Assembly (NCBI RefSeq): GCF_019649055.1
Contig: NW_026570714.1
Coordinates: 1-15,733 of the forward strand
Direction: 5' to 3'
Length of the DNA stretch: 15,733 nt
Source of the DNA: Paramacrobiotus metropolitanus
Taxonomy: Eukaryota > Tardigrada > Eutardigrada > Parachela > Macrobiotidae
The position numbers and the translations under genes were made by a program. Of this stretch, positions 1 to 8,589 are shown piece after piece. How positions within the stretch are numbered: the stretch's first letter is position 1; each line of letters opens with the position of its first letter. The notes below the pieces were generated by a model. That model saw only the letters and a list, made by a program, of their open reading frames with translations, ran no database searches and was not told where the DNA came from.

Positions 1-512
1 CGAGTCTGAGCATCCTTCGCAGGAGCTCGGATTCCCGCCCAAAGGAATATCATGCATATGGCCTGCGCGTGGTGCTCCGCCCATATTGGCGTACTTGAAC
101 AAACTCACATGCCCATCTCGCCTGTCTTGTACGTACGTGTGACGCTGCACTGCACACAGCCACTGAAGTGGATATACCGCGTGCGCCACACTGAACTGTA
201 CTTGCTCTCTTGTTCCTCTCTCGCAGTACTACTCAGCGTTCATACGCTCGCGTTGGGTTGAGTCCAGTCTGCGCATCACACATCTGATTCACCACATGGC
301 CTGCATCACGCAAGTGTCTGCCGCCAGCATTCTTTCACGTCGAGACCAGACGCTCAAGAATCTTTTAGCAACCACTTGCTAGATTTGGCCACACTTGCCT
401 TTGTTCTTTCTTCTTGCTATTACGCAGTATTGTCACCCTTTATTTGTCTATAATGTTTAACTCAGCCTTTATTTGTCCATTGTCTGTTACACAGTCACGC
501 TCCGCGTATGCA
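1..512. other. No recognisable gene; short repeats only
   Basis: I see no convincing coding region here. The short open frames have no family resemblance. A 12-base word, CCTTTATTTGTC, occurs exactly at 437-448 and again at 466-477. A pyrimidine-rich run ending in CAG at about 209-232 resembles a splice acceptor, but nothing supports an exon after it. Confidence 0.5.
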
Positions 513-1169
513 ATGGAATGTTTAAAGCAACAACTTGACACTACATTCACTCGGAATGCACTACGTGACATCTGCAGCAATTTTATTGTAAAAATCGCTT
601 TAAAAAACACGAAAGCCAGAATGATAAACGCCCTCTCGGCTTATATGTTTGTAAACCACCACTCCGCAGCCAACCGCCCGCATTGCAGAGCCGGCAGCGC
701 GCAGCTCCCGTTCAATCAGCTAATCTGGAAATTAAAAACGTGAGTCTTTCTGAAAGTACCAATATCGACTATGCTACTAACAATCATAGCGCGTACCACC
801 TTCGTGCTGTTCACGAGTATGACAGTTAATCGGATGACCGCCGGTCAGATAATGCGCACCAAAAGCGTTCTTACCGTGAATATTACAGTAGTTTTAGTGA
901 GCTAGATGGTGCCTGGTCACCCAGTTTACTCCGCTATCGTGCACGACACCGTTCATTCCCTACCGACAGTAATTTTAGCGACGAAAAGTACGGCGCATAT
1001 TTCACTATCACTCGCCCCCAAGTGACCGTAATTACGAATATTATCGCAAACCGCACCGACGTCATGCTTGAGCGAAAAGGAATGTCGTTCTTATTTAGCA
1101 TTCAATGGAAAAGAATGAGTACCTACAGAAAAAGTGGACCGTATGGCTTTAAATATGTATTAAATATAA

Positions 1170-1201
1170 ATGCTTTAAATATGCTTTAAATATGCTTTAA
1201 G
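1170..1201. repeat. Tandem repeat, 11-bp unit x about 3
   Basis: The unit ATGCTTTAAAT occurs at 1170-1180 and 1181-1191, with a third copy truncated to 10 bases at 1192-1201. A degenerate earlier copy lies near 1143-1159. Each full unit is 11 bases, so a gain or loss of one unit changes reading frame. This coincides with the frame change in the surrounding coding-like tract. Confidence 0.85.
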
Positions 1202-1469
1202 CTACGGGAAGAAACGCACCTGATATTTTAAGACCACGCACACCATACACTAAAACAGCAGGCACTGCAGAATTAAACAATACAGTCTCGAATGAGGCAA
1301 CTTCAAGGGAAATAGCGAATACGATTCCGCAAAAACTGGAACTATGTTTAACCTTACTAAACAAATTTTCGGATGGTTTGACAGCACCGGCATAACCGTC
1401 TTGCTGAGAAGGAGCACTCGTCTCAGTCAGTGAACAATTCCGTAATGCAGAGAGTATCTCAAATGAGTA

Positions 1470-1491
1470 AGATTCTCTCTGGGGAGAATCT
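1470..1491 (+). repeat. Perfect 8-bp stem hairpin upstream of the DIRS gag
   Basis: AGATTCTC at 1470-1477 pairs with GAGAATCT at 1484-1491 across a 6-base loop. It lies just upstream of the TATA box and may be part of the left terminal region, but no matching copy was seen on the right side. Confidence 0.6.
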
Positions 1492-1535
1492 GTTTATTAT
1501 TGGCCTACACGGATAGCCACTCCTCCTCTCAGCCG

Positions 1536-1554
1536 GCCACCGGTCATCGGTGGC
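1536..1554 (+). repeat. Perfect 7-bp stem hairpin next to the TATA box
   Basis: GCCACCG at 1536-1542 pairs with CGGTGGC at 1548-1554 around the loop GTCAT. It ends 3 bases before the TATA box. In sense it resembles the GGTGGAC/GTCCACC hairpin in the element's 3' region, but the sequences are not homologous along their length. Confidence 0.6.
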
Positions 1555-1557
1555 GCA

Positions 1558-1566
1558 TATATAAAG
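1558..1566 (+). promoter_or_regulatory. TATA box, probable promoter of the DIRS element
   Basis: TATATAAAG is a good match to a metazoan TATA box. It lies about 100 bases upstream of the gag ATG at 1662, which would put transcription start near 1590 and leave a leader of about 70 bases. The gag frame is open upstream through this box, but a start there would place the promoter inside the coding region. That is why I prefer the ATG at 1662. Confidence 0.55.
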
Positions 1567-1661
1567 AGCGCAGCATACCGGCAAATTCTAGTTGCATGCA
1601 GCAGCAGCAAGCAGTTTTCAATATTTTGGAGTTTCAGCTGTGTTTCTCTAATATTATCATA

Positions 1662-3410
1662 ATGGCGGAAACTATTGAATCGCTCAAGACGCACTTCACC
1701 AAGGAAGGCCCTGTTGCTCGGCTACAGCAAATGGGCATCCTCGACCTCAGTGGCACCAAGGAGGGTCTGGCGGAACGTGTCCTTCAGAATGTGGCAGAAC
1801 GGCAGCAATTCAACCAGGAGGTGAGTGGGAAAGCCTTGCAGTCCCAACCGACCGGCAAGCAATCCAAACCGGATGTCCCGTTTGCGGACAGTGGCCTCTC
1901 AGCGCAGACCGTGCAAGCATTGCAGCAGCAGGGATTCCAGTCAATGGAAGAGTTATCTTCCTTGTGGGAATCAAAAGCGGACATCAAGCAGTACGTCACC
2001 ATTGGCCGGGACCAGTGCATCCTGCGCAAAAAACTGTTTTCGAAGGTCATCGTCATCGACGCAACGCCAGCGGCGCCACCACAGCAGAAGGACAGCGTGC
2101 TCAAGCGCCTGGGATACCAGACCGCGGCAAGACGCCTTTACCTTTCAGACGCAAACGGAGAAGATAATCCAGAAGAGTTACCTCGCCGCAAGCGACGCAA
2201 CAAGCCACGGCCTACCACTTCCGGCCATAGCGATTTGGGTGAGTCGAACGATAGCGGTGACGAGAAAAATTTACTAAAAATTTTTTCGGTCAGGGCACGA
2301 GATTTACCTAGAGCGCATGAACTGGTTTATCCGAGAGGGTGTAATAAAAAGAAGAAAAATCTGGAAGCAAAAGATTTAAGCAGTAATGAATTATTTCTTG
2401 GTAACATGCGGGTAGCAGTGCAGTTGGCGCAGGACAAAACCGGCAAATACGCAGACACATTGAATGAATTCCTGCAGTACATGGAGTTCCTGGCAGGCAG
2501 GCGATGCCGGTATGAAGATGAGGCAATTGTTTTGTTCGACGATGAATTTCGCAGTTTCGCAGATATTTATAAATACTCGCTGGCAGATAAGCATGAGCAG
2601 TTTGCGATTGCCGATAATCGCTTAAATGCCGATACACGCCGGCATATCGCCGGTTCAATCAACCGGCGCGGGCATTTCGCAACTCAACCGGATACGCGGT
2701 CACGCAGTCAACGGGCGGCAACACCCACGCGCCCTTTCGTGTCCTGGGAGCATGCCTTGACTGGAACTGGAACAACTGCCAGCGTAGTAACTGCAAGTGC
2801 GACCACAATTGTGGATACTGTTGCGCAAAACAACACCTCGCTCCCAACTGCCCCGGCAACGGCGCCGGTGGCAACCGCATTGGGATCAACAACGGCGGAC
2901 GCTAAGAGCGGCAGCAGTGCAGTGTGCAGTTTAAAGGATTTGGGCTGTAATATGCAATATCAAAATTCTTCTGTTAATTTTACTGTTAATGCCAATACAC
3001 AGGGTATTATTTCGCAGGTTGTTATTGATAATGACCTTTTATTGCGATGCAGTTTAACGCGATGTTTTTCGGCGTGGCTTGATGAATTTTCACATGATTT
3101 AGATGCAGTGTTTCTGTTAAGCGTCATCTCTGCCGGTTTCCCTATTGTTTCTGATATAAATGCAGTCTCGCAGTCCGAATGTTCTAATAATCGCAGCGCA
3201 TTGAATTCTGACACGAAACCTTCACTTGATCAACTTTTCCGAAAAGAATTAGACGCAGGCAGAAATTCGCAACAACATGTTAAACCGCTTAGAGTGCAGG
3301 CAATAGGCGCAGTGGCCAAATCTGGGTCACCTATCCCTCGTCCTATTACGGACTGCTCTCGTCCTTTCAGCAATGCATTGAACGACTACATTGTTCCAGA
3401 CCATTTCTGA
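1662..3410 (+). CDS. DIRS-like gag joined in frame to the N-terminal part of reverse transcriptase
   Basis: From the ATG at 1662 this encodes 582 residues; a second in-frame ATG lies at 1596. Residues 7-42 fit a SAP-like helix pair with the LDLSGTKEGLAERVL signature, a DNA-binding motif in known proteins. A basic run at about 174-184 (PRRKRRNKPRP) could be a nuclear localisation signal. Residues about 246-320 look like a helical capsid-type region (GNMRVAVQLAQDKTGKYADT). A Thr/Ala/Ser-rich linker follows. From about residue 459 the sequence matches the N-terminal RT region of DIRS elements, including PRPITDCSRPFSNALNDYI. The frame ends at a TGA at 3408, but RT homology continues in the same frame past it. 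In DIRS-1 the gag is a separate frame, so the in-frame join is unusual. The TGA sits where an Arg is expected (F-x-FET) and fits CGA to TGA decay. Confidence 0.75.
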   Translation: MAETIESLKTHFTKEGPVARLQQMGILDLSGTKEGLAERVLQNVAERQQFNQEVSGKALQSQPTGKQSKPDVPFADSGLSAQTVQALQQQGFQSMEELSSLWESKADIKQYVTIGRDQCILRKKLFSKVIVIDATPAAPPQQKDSVLKRLGYQTAARRLYLSDANGEDNPEELPRRKRRNKPRPTTSGHSDLGESNDSGDEKNLLKIFSVRARDLPRAHELVYPRGCNKKKKNLEAKDLSSNELFLGNMRVAVQLAQDKTGKYADTLNEFLQYMEFLAGRRCRYEDEAIVLFDDEFRSFADIYKYSLADKHEQFAIADNRLNADTRRHIAGSINRRGHFATQPDTRSRSQRAATPTRPFVSWEHALTGTGTTASVVTASATTIVDTVAQNNTSLPTAPATAPVATALGSTTADAKSGSSAVCSLKDLGCNMQYQNSSVNFTVNANTQGIISQVVIDNDLLLRCSLTRCFSAWLDEFSHDLDAVFLLSVISAGFPIVSDINAVSQSECSNNRSALNSDTKPSLDQLFRKELDAGRNSQQHVKPLRVQAIGAVAKSGSPIPRPITDCSRPFSNALNDYIVPDHF

Positions 3411-4794
3411 TTTGAGACTATTGAAAATGTAATCTCCCTCAGCAGTGCAGGCAGCTTCTTCGCGGTAGTTGATATTAAATCATCATACAGACATGTGCCA
3501 GTTTTGCCCTCTCACAGGCAGTTGCAGGGCTTCAAATGGGGATTTGGCAGTGATCCAGAAGTCTATTATGTGGACAATTTTCTTTGCTTTGGTCTGGCAA
3601 ACGCACCTGCGATATTTCAGCGAATCTCAAGTGCGATCGCGAGAAAGTTGCGGCGGCTTGGTTACAAGTGTGTATGTTATTTGGACGATTTCTTGTTAAT
3701 TGCAAATTCCTTTGAACAAATTCCTTTGTGCGGCAGCGCAGCAGGCATTAATTGCTTTGTTGATACGGTTGGGCTTCGTAGTAAAATGGGAGAAAGTCGT
3801 CAGCCCAACCAAAAGAGTTCAGGTTCTGGGGCTAATAATCGACTCTTCCACGCAAACAGTGGCTTTACCACAAGAAAAACTTGGCAGCCTTGCAAAAATG
3901 GCAATGCAGTTTTCGCAGCGTAAAAAAGTGAGTAAGCGCGAATTACAGTGCCTTGTGGGACGCATGTCGTTCGCGTCGCGCGCAATCCTCGGAGCACGGA
4001 ATTTCACCCGATATTTTATCGATGTTATGCAAAAGCTTAAGGCTCCATCAAAATTGACAAAAATCAGGAAAGCATTGCAGTACGAATTACAGAGGTGGAG
4101 CGAATTCGCAGCGGCAGTTAATGGCCCGGTGCAGTGGCCGGCAGTTTATGGAGCTCGGCAAAAGGTCACCATTGCCACCGATGCGTCATTCGGTGGCTTT
4201 GGAGCAAGCATGGAAACCGCATGGTTAGCAGGCAGCTGGGACTCGTCGTACGTCATACCCGGTAGATTGCAGCATATGGCAGGCATTTGGCTTCCGTCGC
4301 CAGCAGTGGACGGCTCATTAAAAGATAATATTATTTATCTTGAGCTTATGGCAGCATGCATCGCAGTTTTGGTATGGGCACCATACCTCGCAGGCAAGCA
4401 TATTGTTGTCGCTTCCGACAATAGCGCTACAGTTGCGTTTTTAAAGCGCAGAACTACCAAAAATATTTGCGCACTGCAGTGGTTGAAGATTTTGTTTTAT
4501 GCGTCATTACGCTATGACCTTAATGTAATCGCAGTTCATCTTCCGGGAGTATCAAACGTAGCGGCCGATGCCTTGAGCCGTTTAACCTTGGATGTCACTA
4601 ACGCGGATAAATTCAGGTCTGTATTTCGCAGTTTTCCCGGAGCGCCGCTACAGGCAATCGCAAGACAAGCATACCCGCTTGATGGATCTGGAGAAACGGC
4701 TGAAAAGTTTGCGGCAGTTTGCCACAGCCAGTTCATCGCTGAAAACAAGGTAGGCGCAATGGAGCCGGTACATGAAATTCTGCGCGGCGTATAA
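3411..4794 (+). pseudogene. DIRS-like reverse transcriptase palm and RNase H, frameshifted
   Basis: The RT copies element RNA into DNA, and RNase H removes the RNA strand. Reading on from the TGA at 3408, the palm shows motif A as FAVVDIKSSYRHVPV (Asp at 3471), then YVDNFLCFGLANAPAIFQ, then the catalytic YLDDF (codons from 3678), all typical of DIRS RT. Near 3700-3720 homology moves to another frame, which continues through FVVKWEKVV and VLGLIIDSS to the TAA at 4792. That second frame carries RNase H: Asp in IATDASFGGFGA (4180), Glu in IYLELMAA (4342), Asp in VASDNSATVAFL (4417) and Asp in NVAADALSRL (4567). All four catalytic acids are intact. The single frameshift and the upstream TGA are the defects. 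Confidence 0.85.
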
Positions 4795-5644
4795 CTTGGA
4801 AGCATTACCGGCGTCGGTACATACGGTCAGTCTGTATATAGCAAAGCTAGCACGCAGTTTACAGCATACAACAATTCAGAATTATGTCAGCAGTTTAATT
4901 TCTCTCCATGAGAACAACATGGCGGCGCCTGATCTCACGCATTTTGCAGTAAAGGAAGCATTGGCAGGTGTTCAGCGTCTCCGCGAGAGGAGTTGCCGAA
5001 CAAGCGAGCAGCAGTAGATGTGGACCTGTTGCTAACTATCCACAAGCATTTGGATGCAGTGCAGGCAGCGCGCAGGAAGGCCTTCTGGACTGCTTGCTTA
5101 TTGGCATTCTTTTCTTTATTGCGGGCATCTAATTTGTTTTGTTCGTTCAGAAAGAGCAGTACGCATGTTAAAGTTTTGGATGTGCAGCGCATCGAGATGG
5201 GGCTGCAAGTATCAGCGCCAGCGCTCAAAAGCAACCGCTACAAGGGCGCGGAAGTACATGTAGTTGTTCCAAAATTGAGCAGCAGCAGTGTACTGTGCCC
5301 AGTAGGCGCAGTGGAAGTATTGTTAGCGACAACGAAAGCGGAAGGAAATGACCCGCTCCTATCGTACCGGTCATCCGGGCAGATGGTGGCCATGACGTCT
5401 CACGTGTTCAACCGTTGTTTAAAGCAAACGTTAGCAGATGCCGGAATCGACGGCAGTAAGTTATCCACGCATTCGTTCCGGTGAGGAGGTGCCATAGCAG
5501 CAGCCAAATTCGGAGCATCGGCAGCGGTAATTAAAGCGCAAAGGCAATTGGCGCAGCAGCTGTTATGAGAAATATGTCAGTTTGGATAATCGCAGACGAG
5601 AGGAATTCGCGCAATGTATGGCAGCAATCGGATCGCGGGAGTGA
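4754..5644 (+). pseudogene. DIRS-like tyrosine recombinase, frameshifted and interrupted by TGA
   Basis: This enzyme would integrate the circular DNA copy through a covalent tyrosine-DNA intermediate. The N-terminal SAM-like domain reads QWSRYMKFCAAYNLEALPAS, then LARSLQHTTIQNYVSSLISLH (frame of 4754-5017). Around 4990 it shifts to the frame of 4993-5535, giving ACLLAFFSLLRASNLF with the first catalytic Arg at 5122, and LSTHSFR with His at 5470 and Arg at 5479. A TGA at 5482 replaces the second residue of the usual HSFRRGGA, consistent with CGA to TGA, and GGAIAAAKFGASAAVIK follows it in frame. Near 5540 the frame shifts again to GNWRSSCYEKYVSL, where the Tyr at 5564 or 5573 is the likely nucleophile. 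It ends at the TGA at 5642. The start overlaps the end of the RNase H frame, as is common in DIRS elements. Confidence 0.8.
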
Positions 5645-5722
5645 TTTGGGGGTTTGGAGGCGTACCTGCCCTGTGCGGGCGTTCTTTTGTCGTTTGTGCT
5701 TTGCAGTTGTTTGTTCGTTTCC

Positions 5723-5742
5723 GGTGGACAAATTCGTCCACC
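5723..5742 (+). repeat. Perfect 7-bp stem hairpin in the DIRS 3' region
   Basis: GGTGGAC at 5723-5729 pairs with GTCCACC at 5736-5742 with a 6-base loop. Its last two bases overlap the start of the next hairpin, so the two folds could compete. Confidence 0.65.
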
Positions 5743-5795
5743 AGGAATTTTGGTACTGTACTGACACGATATTAAGGGTCAGTAAAATCCCCTGG
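5741..5795 (+). repeat. Long compound hairpin in the DIRS 3' region
   Basis: The outer arms CCAGG (5741-5745) and CCTGG (5791-5795) pair and continue into AATTTT against AAAATC with a mismatch or bulge. The inner stem TACTGAC (5759-5765) pairs perfectly with GTCAGTA (5778-5784) around a 12-base loop. A 7-base bulge, GGTACTG, sits on the left arm. The structure is seen directly; a role in end processing or transcript termination is only inferred. Confidence 0.65.
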
Positions 5796-5868
5796 ACCGC
5801 CCGCGCTAGTTGTCGGTTCCTTTGATATCCACCCCCCATGCGCGGCAACGTTTTATCGATATAATATA

Positions 5869-6384
5869 TTGGAGTTAGGCACAATAATTAACAATTCACC
5901 ACCAACTTTGTTGAAAGAAAAATTAAATGAAATGATTTCTATCGTTCAAAGATATTCGTCTATCTTCTTTATAGAAACGGTTAATGAAACAAACGCAACA
6001 CATTATCTGCTGAAACGAATATGCACAGGCACCGCACGAAAGCTCCGCTACTTCGTCACAAACGCACTCGTCAGTGGTTGTACACCACGCAGATCCCGAA
6101 ATTATCAGTACGAGTACATTACCGCCCAGACCGGCTAAAAAGGAACCGAGGGTCGATTCTATTATTGCTACATACACTGGAGTGTATTCGCAGTTCTCCA
6201 TTCTCTCAGCTAATGTTTACCAGCCCGCAGTTGCTCAACATACCTACAGCTATATTAGCATTTCGCGACTCTCAACCCTTCATGCCCACGACGCCGGACG
6301 AACGCGGAAAATTTCCGGATACTGTGAAGGATACCTAACTACAAGGAAACGGACGTTTACCGGATGCGTTAGCCAACCGTGAGG
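5869..6384 (+). other. Coding-like stretch, unidentified; weak LTR-RT resemblance at its start
   Basis: One frame runs from 5869 to 6138. Its middle part, RYSSIFF followed by THYLLKRICTGTARKL, faintly recalls the region before the RT palm in Ty3-like elements (a D/S-x-F, then H-x-I-x-TG-x-A pattern). The overlapping frame from about 6012 to 6382 encodes a Ser/Thr/Pro-rich sequence (IISTSTLPPRPAKKEPRVDS). Both cannot be right over their overlap. No catalytic motif is visible in either, so this may be a decayed retroelement fragment or simply chance open frames. Confidence 0.25.
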
Positions 6385-7350
6385 TAACCAAATCAGCGTA
6401 TCCGAGAATTGGAAGACAAACTGGCCTGCTGCAAGAGTCTCCATTGACCGGACGAGCCGGTGGAATCATCACGTTTAACAGTACGCATCGCATCAGTTCC
6501 TCCCCCTTCCGGACGCGCCATGCAAGCACAACCAGCATTTAAACATGTTTAACCTTTTCATTTCCTTTCCTAATTTCCCTTTTTTTGTATTGTCTTGATG
6601 AGACAGGTATATCACTTCGCTACCGTGAGGGATGTAGCAATAGAAGTTGTACACCAATAAGACCACCAAGTTATGATTCATCATTACGTTGTGAACTCTC
6701 TTGATTTTACCGGCTAGCTGTCCTTCTTTACATTTTCTAGAATTCATTCTTGTCCTCAGCTTGCTACAGCTTGCTTGATCAGCTTGTTCCGCTTGTAAAC
6801 TCTTGCTTAAACCTTGCTCCTTGTCTTGCATAGTGCTTGTCATAGTGCTTGTCGTGCATGCCGAGAACTTCCGCTGTTACGTTCAGGAACTGTGTTACGT
6901 CAGTAAGAACAGTCCAGGCCAGCATCGTTTCCGGCCGTGCCAACCTTTTATCACACAACATCGTGGTACGGTCAACACGCCAACCCACTACAACAGCAGC
7001 CAGATCTGCTACTGTTACAGTATTGCGCAATCGAATTCGCTTTGCAGCCTGATCTAAGAACACTGATCTGCTGCTGGTCGCTTTACGTCTGGCAATCCAC
7101 AGCACATACGCTTCACACTACGATGCTGTATTCAGGGTCCAATCGGTCTCTACGTTGGGTTCCGAAGGAGGCTCTTTGCGATCCTTGTAGACAGGAAGCG
7201 CCATATAACGGAAGGCTGATGATGGGCCTCCGTTTACAGTGGATCGGCTACACGCCGCGCCACGACGCACAATAACCGAAAGTGGTGGTCAAAGATGCAG
7301 ACGTTACACAGTTTAGGGAATCACAGGAATCAGGAAGACGAAGGTCATTC
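6385..7350. other. No recognisable gene
   Basis: Several short open frames on both strands show no family motif. On the minus strand, 6779-7105 gives a fairly protein-like 108-residue sequence (TVTVADLAAVVVGWRVDRT), but I cannot assign it. The only clear structure is the CTTG-rich tract listed separately. Confidence 0.45.
6749..6851. repeat. CTTG-rich cryptic simple repeat
   Basis: The tetramer CTTG occurs twelve times in about 103 bases, often as CAGCTTG or GCTTG. The tract ends in a perfect 12-base tandem duplication, CATAGTGCTTGT, at 6829-6840 and 6841-6852. This looks like an old slippage-derived repeat. Confidence 0.7.
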
Positions 7351-7380
7351 CGAACGAACGATCGAACGAATGAAAGAAAA
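7351..7380. repeat. Degenerate GAAC/GAAT tetranucleotide microsatellite
   Basis: The bases read as an imperfect run of CGAA-type tetramers (CGAACGAACGATCGAACGAA, then TGAAAGAAA). About six units are visible. Confidence 0.75.
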
Positions 7381-8279
7381 AGCTTTCTCATCGAAGTTTA
7401 TTAGCAATTGAAGAAGTGCGGGTGGCTGCGAAGCAGCACCGTGCCCGACTGATTTCCGTAAACACATTCTCATCTCAACAGAAGCTAGAAATTCGGAACA
7501 CAGACCGCCCACAATCTACCGATTACAACATCGGCTTTATCGCCGACCAATCAAATAAAACATAAATATTTGAATCTAATAACACTCGCTATAATACACT
7601 CATAGCATTACCCCGCATAATCTCCAAACTTAAACGTTGAAACAAAAAGCAAGTAGAACGGCTCTCGCCCGTCCTTAACACTTCTCGTATTTTGGTTTTT
7701 AGTTGCGCCGAATATTCCTGTAGGCTTGGCAGGCCAACTAACTGAATGTGGTAGACACGCCTCACAAAATCGTTTATACAGGCTCGAGCATTGCGTGCGC
7801 TCTAATTAACTGTGCAGCAGCTACTGTGAAACAGCTCTGGTTTCTAAACCCAGTATAACTTAGTCAAAAGCAAAACCTGATTTCTTGTTTCAGGTCGACC
7901 CGAACTGAAGAAATGTATTTACAATATAATGAAAAAGCTAAAAAAAACTTAAAGATACCTACTTGATCACATCCACTGCATTCGAGGTTGGAAACCCTAA
8001 CTGCTGGCAGCTGCACAGCGCATAATGAGCAAGAACTCGCTGGGTTTGGATGGCATACTGAACGACTGATATTCAAATGAAACCAGAGGTCGACCTCGGA
8101 AATGAATTCTTTAAAATTAGAGAATTTACGATAGAAACCCATATCGTTTTCCAAACGCTTCGCGAAGAAGATCGCAAACATTGAAAAAAGATGCACGCGC
8201 TATGATCAACGTGAAAATTTTAATTTCGCGCAGCCCGCAGAGAATTCGGTTTAAACTGCCAGCCGGGCGGGCATGGTAA
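7381..8279. other. No recognisable gene
   Basis: AT-rich sequence with short open frames on both strands, none with a recognisable domain. I see no RNA gene, promoter or clear repeat in it. Confidence 0.5.
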
Positions 8280-8326
8280 ATGTGGACACTTTTTCCGTTG
8301 AATATCAACGAAAAATGTGTCTGCAT
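8280..8326. repeat. 47-nt near-perfect hairpin
   Basis: The core arms 8285-8301 and 8305-8321 pair at 15 of 17 positions around a 3-base loop (GTTGA-ATA-TCAAC). The stem extends 5 positions outward to 8280 and 8326 with three further Watson-Crick pairs and two G-T wobbles. It could be the centre of a fold-back or MITE-like element, or a transcript hairpin. The loop is shorter than in typical microRNA precursors. Confidence 0.75.
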
Positions 8327-8589
8327 CAAAACCGGTATAGTTTTTTGTACGATTTTTTTGTAAACCTGATTTCTGTTTACTATGGTAGAAAAAACATTTT
8401 TCCATAACTTATAAATTGAAAGTTATTAAAAAGCAAAATTCGTTGAGGAAATATCGACGATATTGTAATCACTTCCGGCGAAATGGGTCTTAAAGGCCGG
8501 CCCGAATTCTCTTTTCGGAAAGATTATTCTAAAAAACTGTTAAAGCTGTTTCGAAGAACTTAAAATCCTCGAGGAATTCAGGAGTGGGG
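8327..8589. other. AT-rich stretch with small hairpins, no gene
   Basis: Poly-T and poly-A runs dominate at 8340-8430. GTAAAC and GTTTAC pair near 8360-8380, and a bulged ATGG...CCAT stem with A5/T5 arms follows near 8382-8405. No coding region is supported. Confidence 0.4.

Larger units (their letters stand above)
513..1516 (+). pseudogene. Degenerate coding-like tract, possibly an old gag-like gene
   Basis: The product is not recognised. The frame beginning with the ATG at 513 reads a SAP-like pattern (LRDICSNF, then LKNTKARMINALSAYM) over about 560-655. A second frame is open from 569 to 1189 with a single TAA at 827, about 206 codons. That is far longer than chance in DNA of this composition. 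It encodes a basic Ser/Arg/Tyr-rich sequence (for example SDNAHQKRSYREYYSS). A third frame is open from 1201 to 1395 (TAELNNTVSNEATSREIA), and the second frame resumes from 1394 to the TAG at 1514. An 11-base tandem repeat at 1170-1201 sits at one frame change. The pattern suggests one protein broken by indels, possibly the gag of an older element. A host exon or chance cannot be excluded. Confidence 0.35.
1470..5800 (+). mobile_element. DIRS-like tyrosine-recombinase retrotransposon (inactivated)
   Basis: The element reads gag, reverse transcriptase, RNase H, then tyrosine recombinase, all on the plus strand. This combination defines the DIRS order (DIRS1, PAT, Ngaro), which replicates through an RNA copy but integrates by a tyrosine recombinase instead of a DDE integrase. 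The RT motif YLDDF, the four acidic RNase H residues and the H-x-x-R...Y recombinase signature are all visible. I could not find matching inverted or split direct terminal repeats, so the ends given are rough: the first 5' hairpin and the last 3' hairpin. Two TGA codons and at least three frame changes show that this copy cannot make its full set of proteins. Confidence 0.85.
5645..5868 (+). other. DIRS 3' non-coding region
   Basis: No coding frame with family resemblance is present. The stretch holds two strong hairpins, listed separately. Composition changes near 5850 to AT-rich sequence. The element's right end probably lies in this interval, but I could not pair it with the left end. Confidence 0.45.

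Noticed and set aside
1500-1661. Upstream extension of the gag frame to a TTG at 1500 or the ATG at 1596
   Set aside because: The TATA box at 1558-1566 lies inside the extension, and the protein becomes gag-like only from the ATG at 1662.
6779-7105. 108-codon minus-strand frame with protein-like texture
   Set aside because: No family motif, and overlapping plus-strand frames of similar length argue against coding significance.
7420-7470. Possible tRNA or structured RNA around GTGCGGGTGGCTGCGAAGCAGC
   Set aside because: It has a small GCTGC/GCAGC stem but no cloverleaf, no GGTTCGA-type arm and no box A/B.
8239-8512. Inverted words AGAGAATTCGG and CCGAATTCTCT about 260 bases apart as terminal repeats of a MITE
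   Set aside because: Half of the match is the self-complementary GAATTC, and the similarity does not extend outward.
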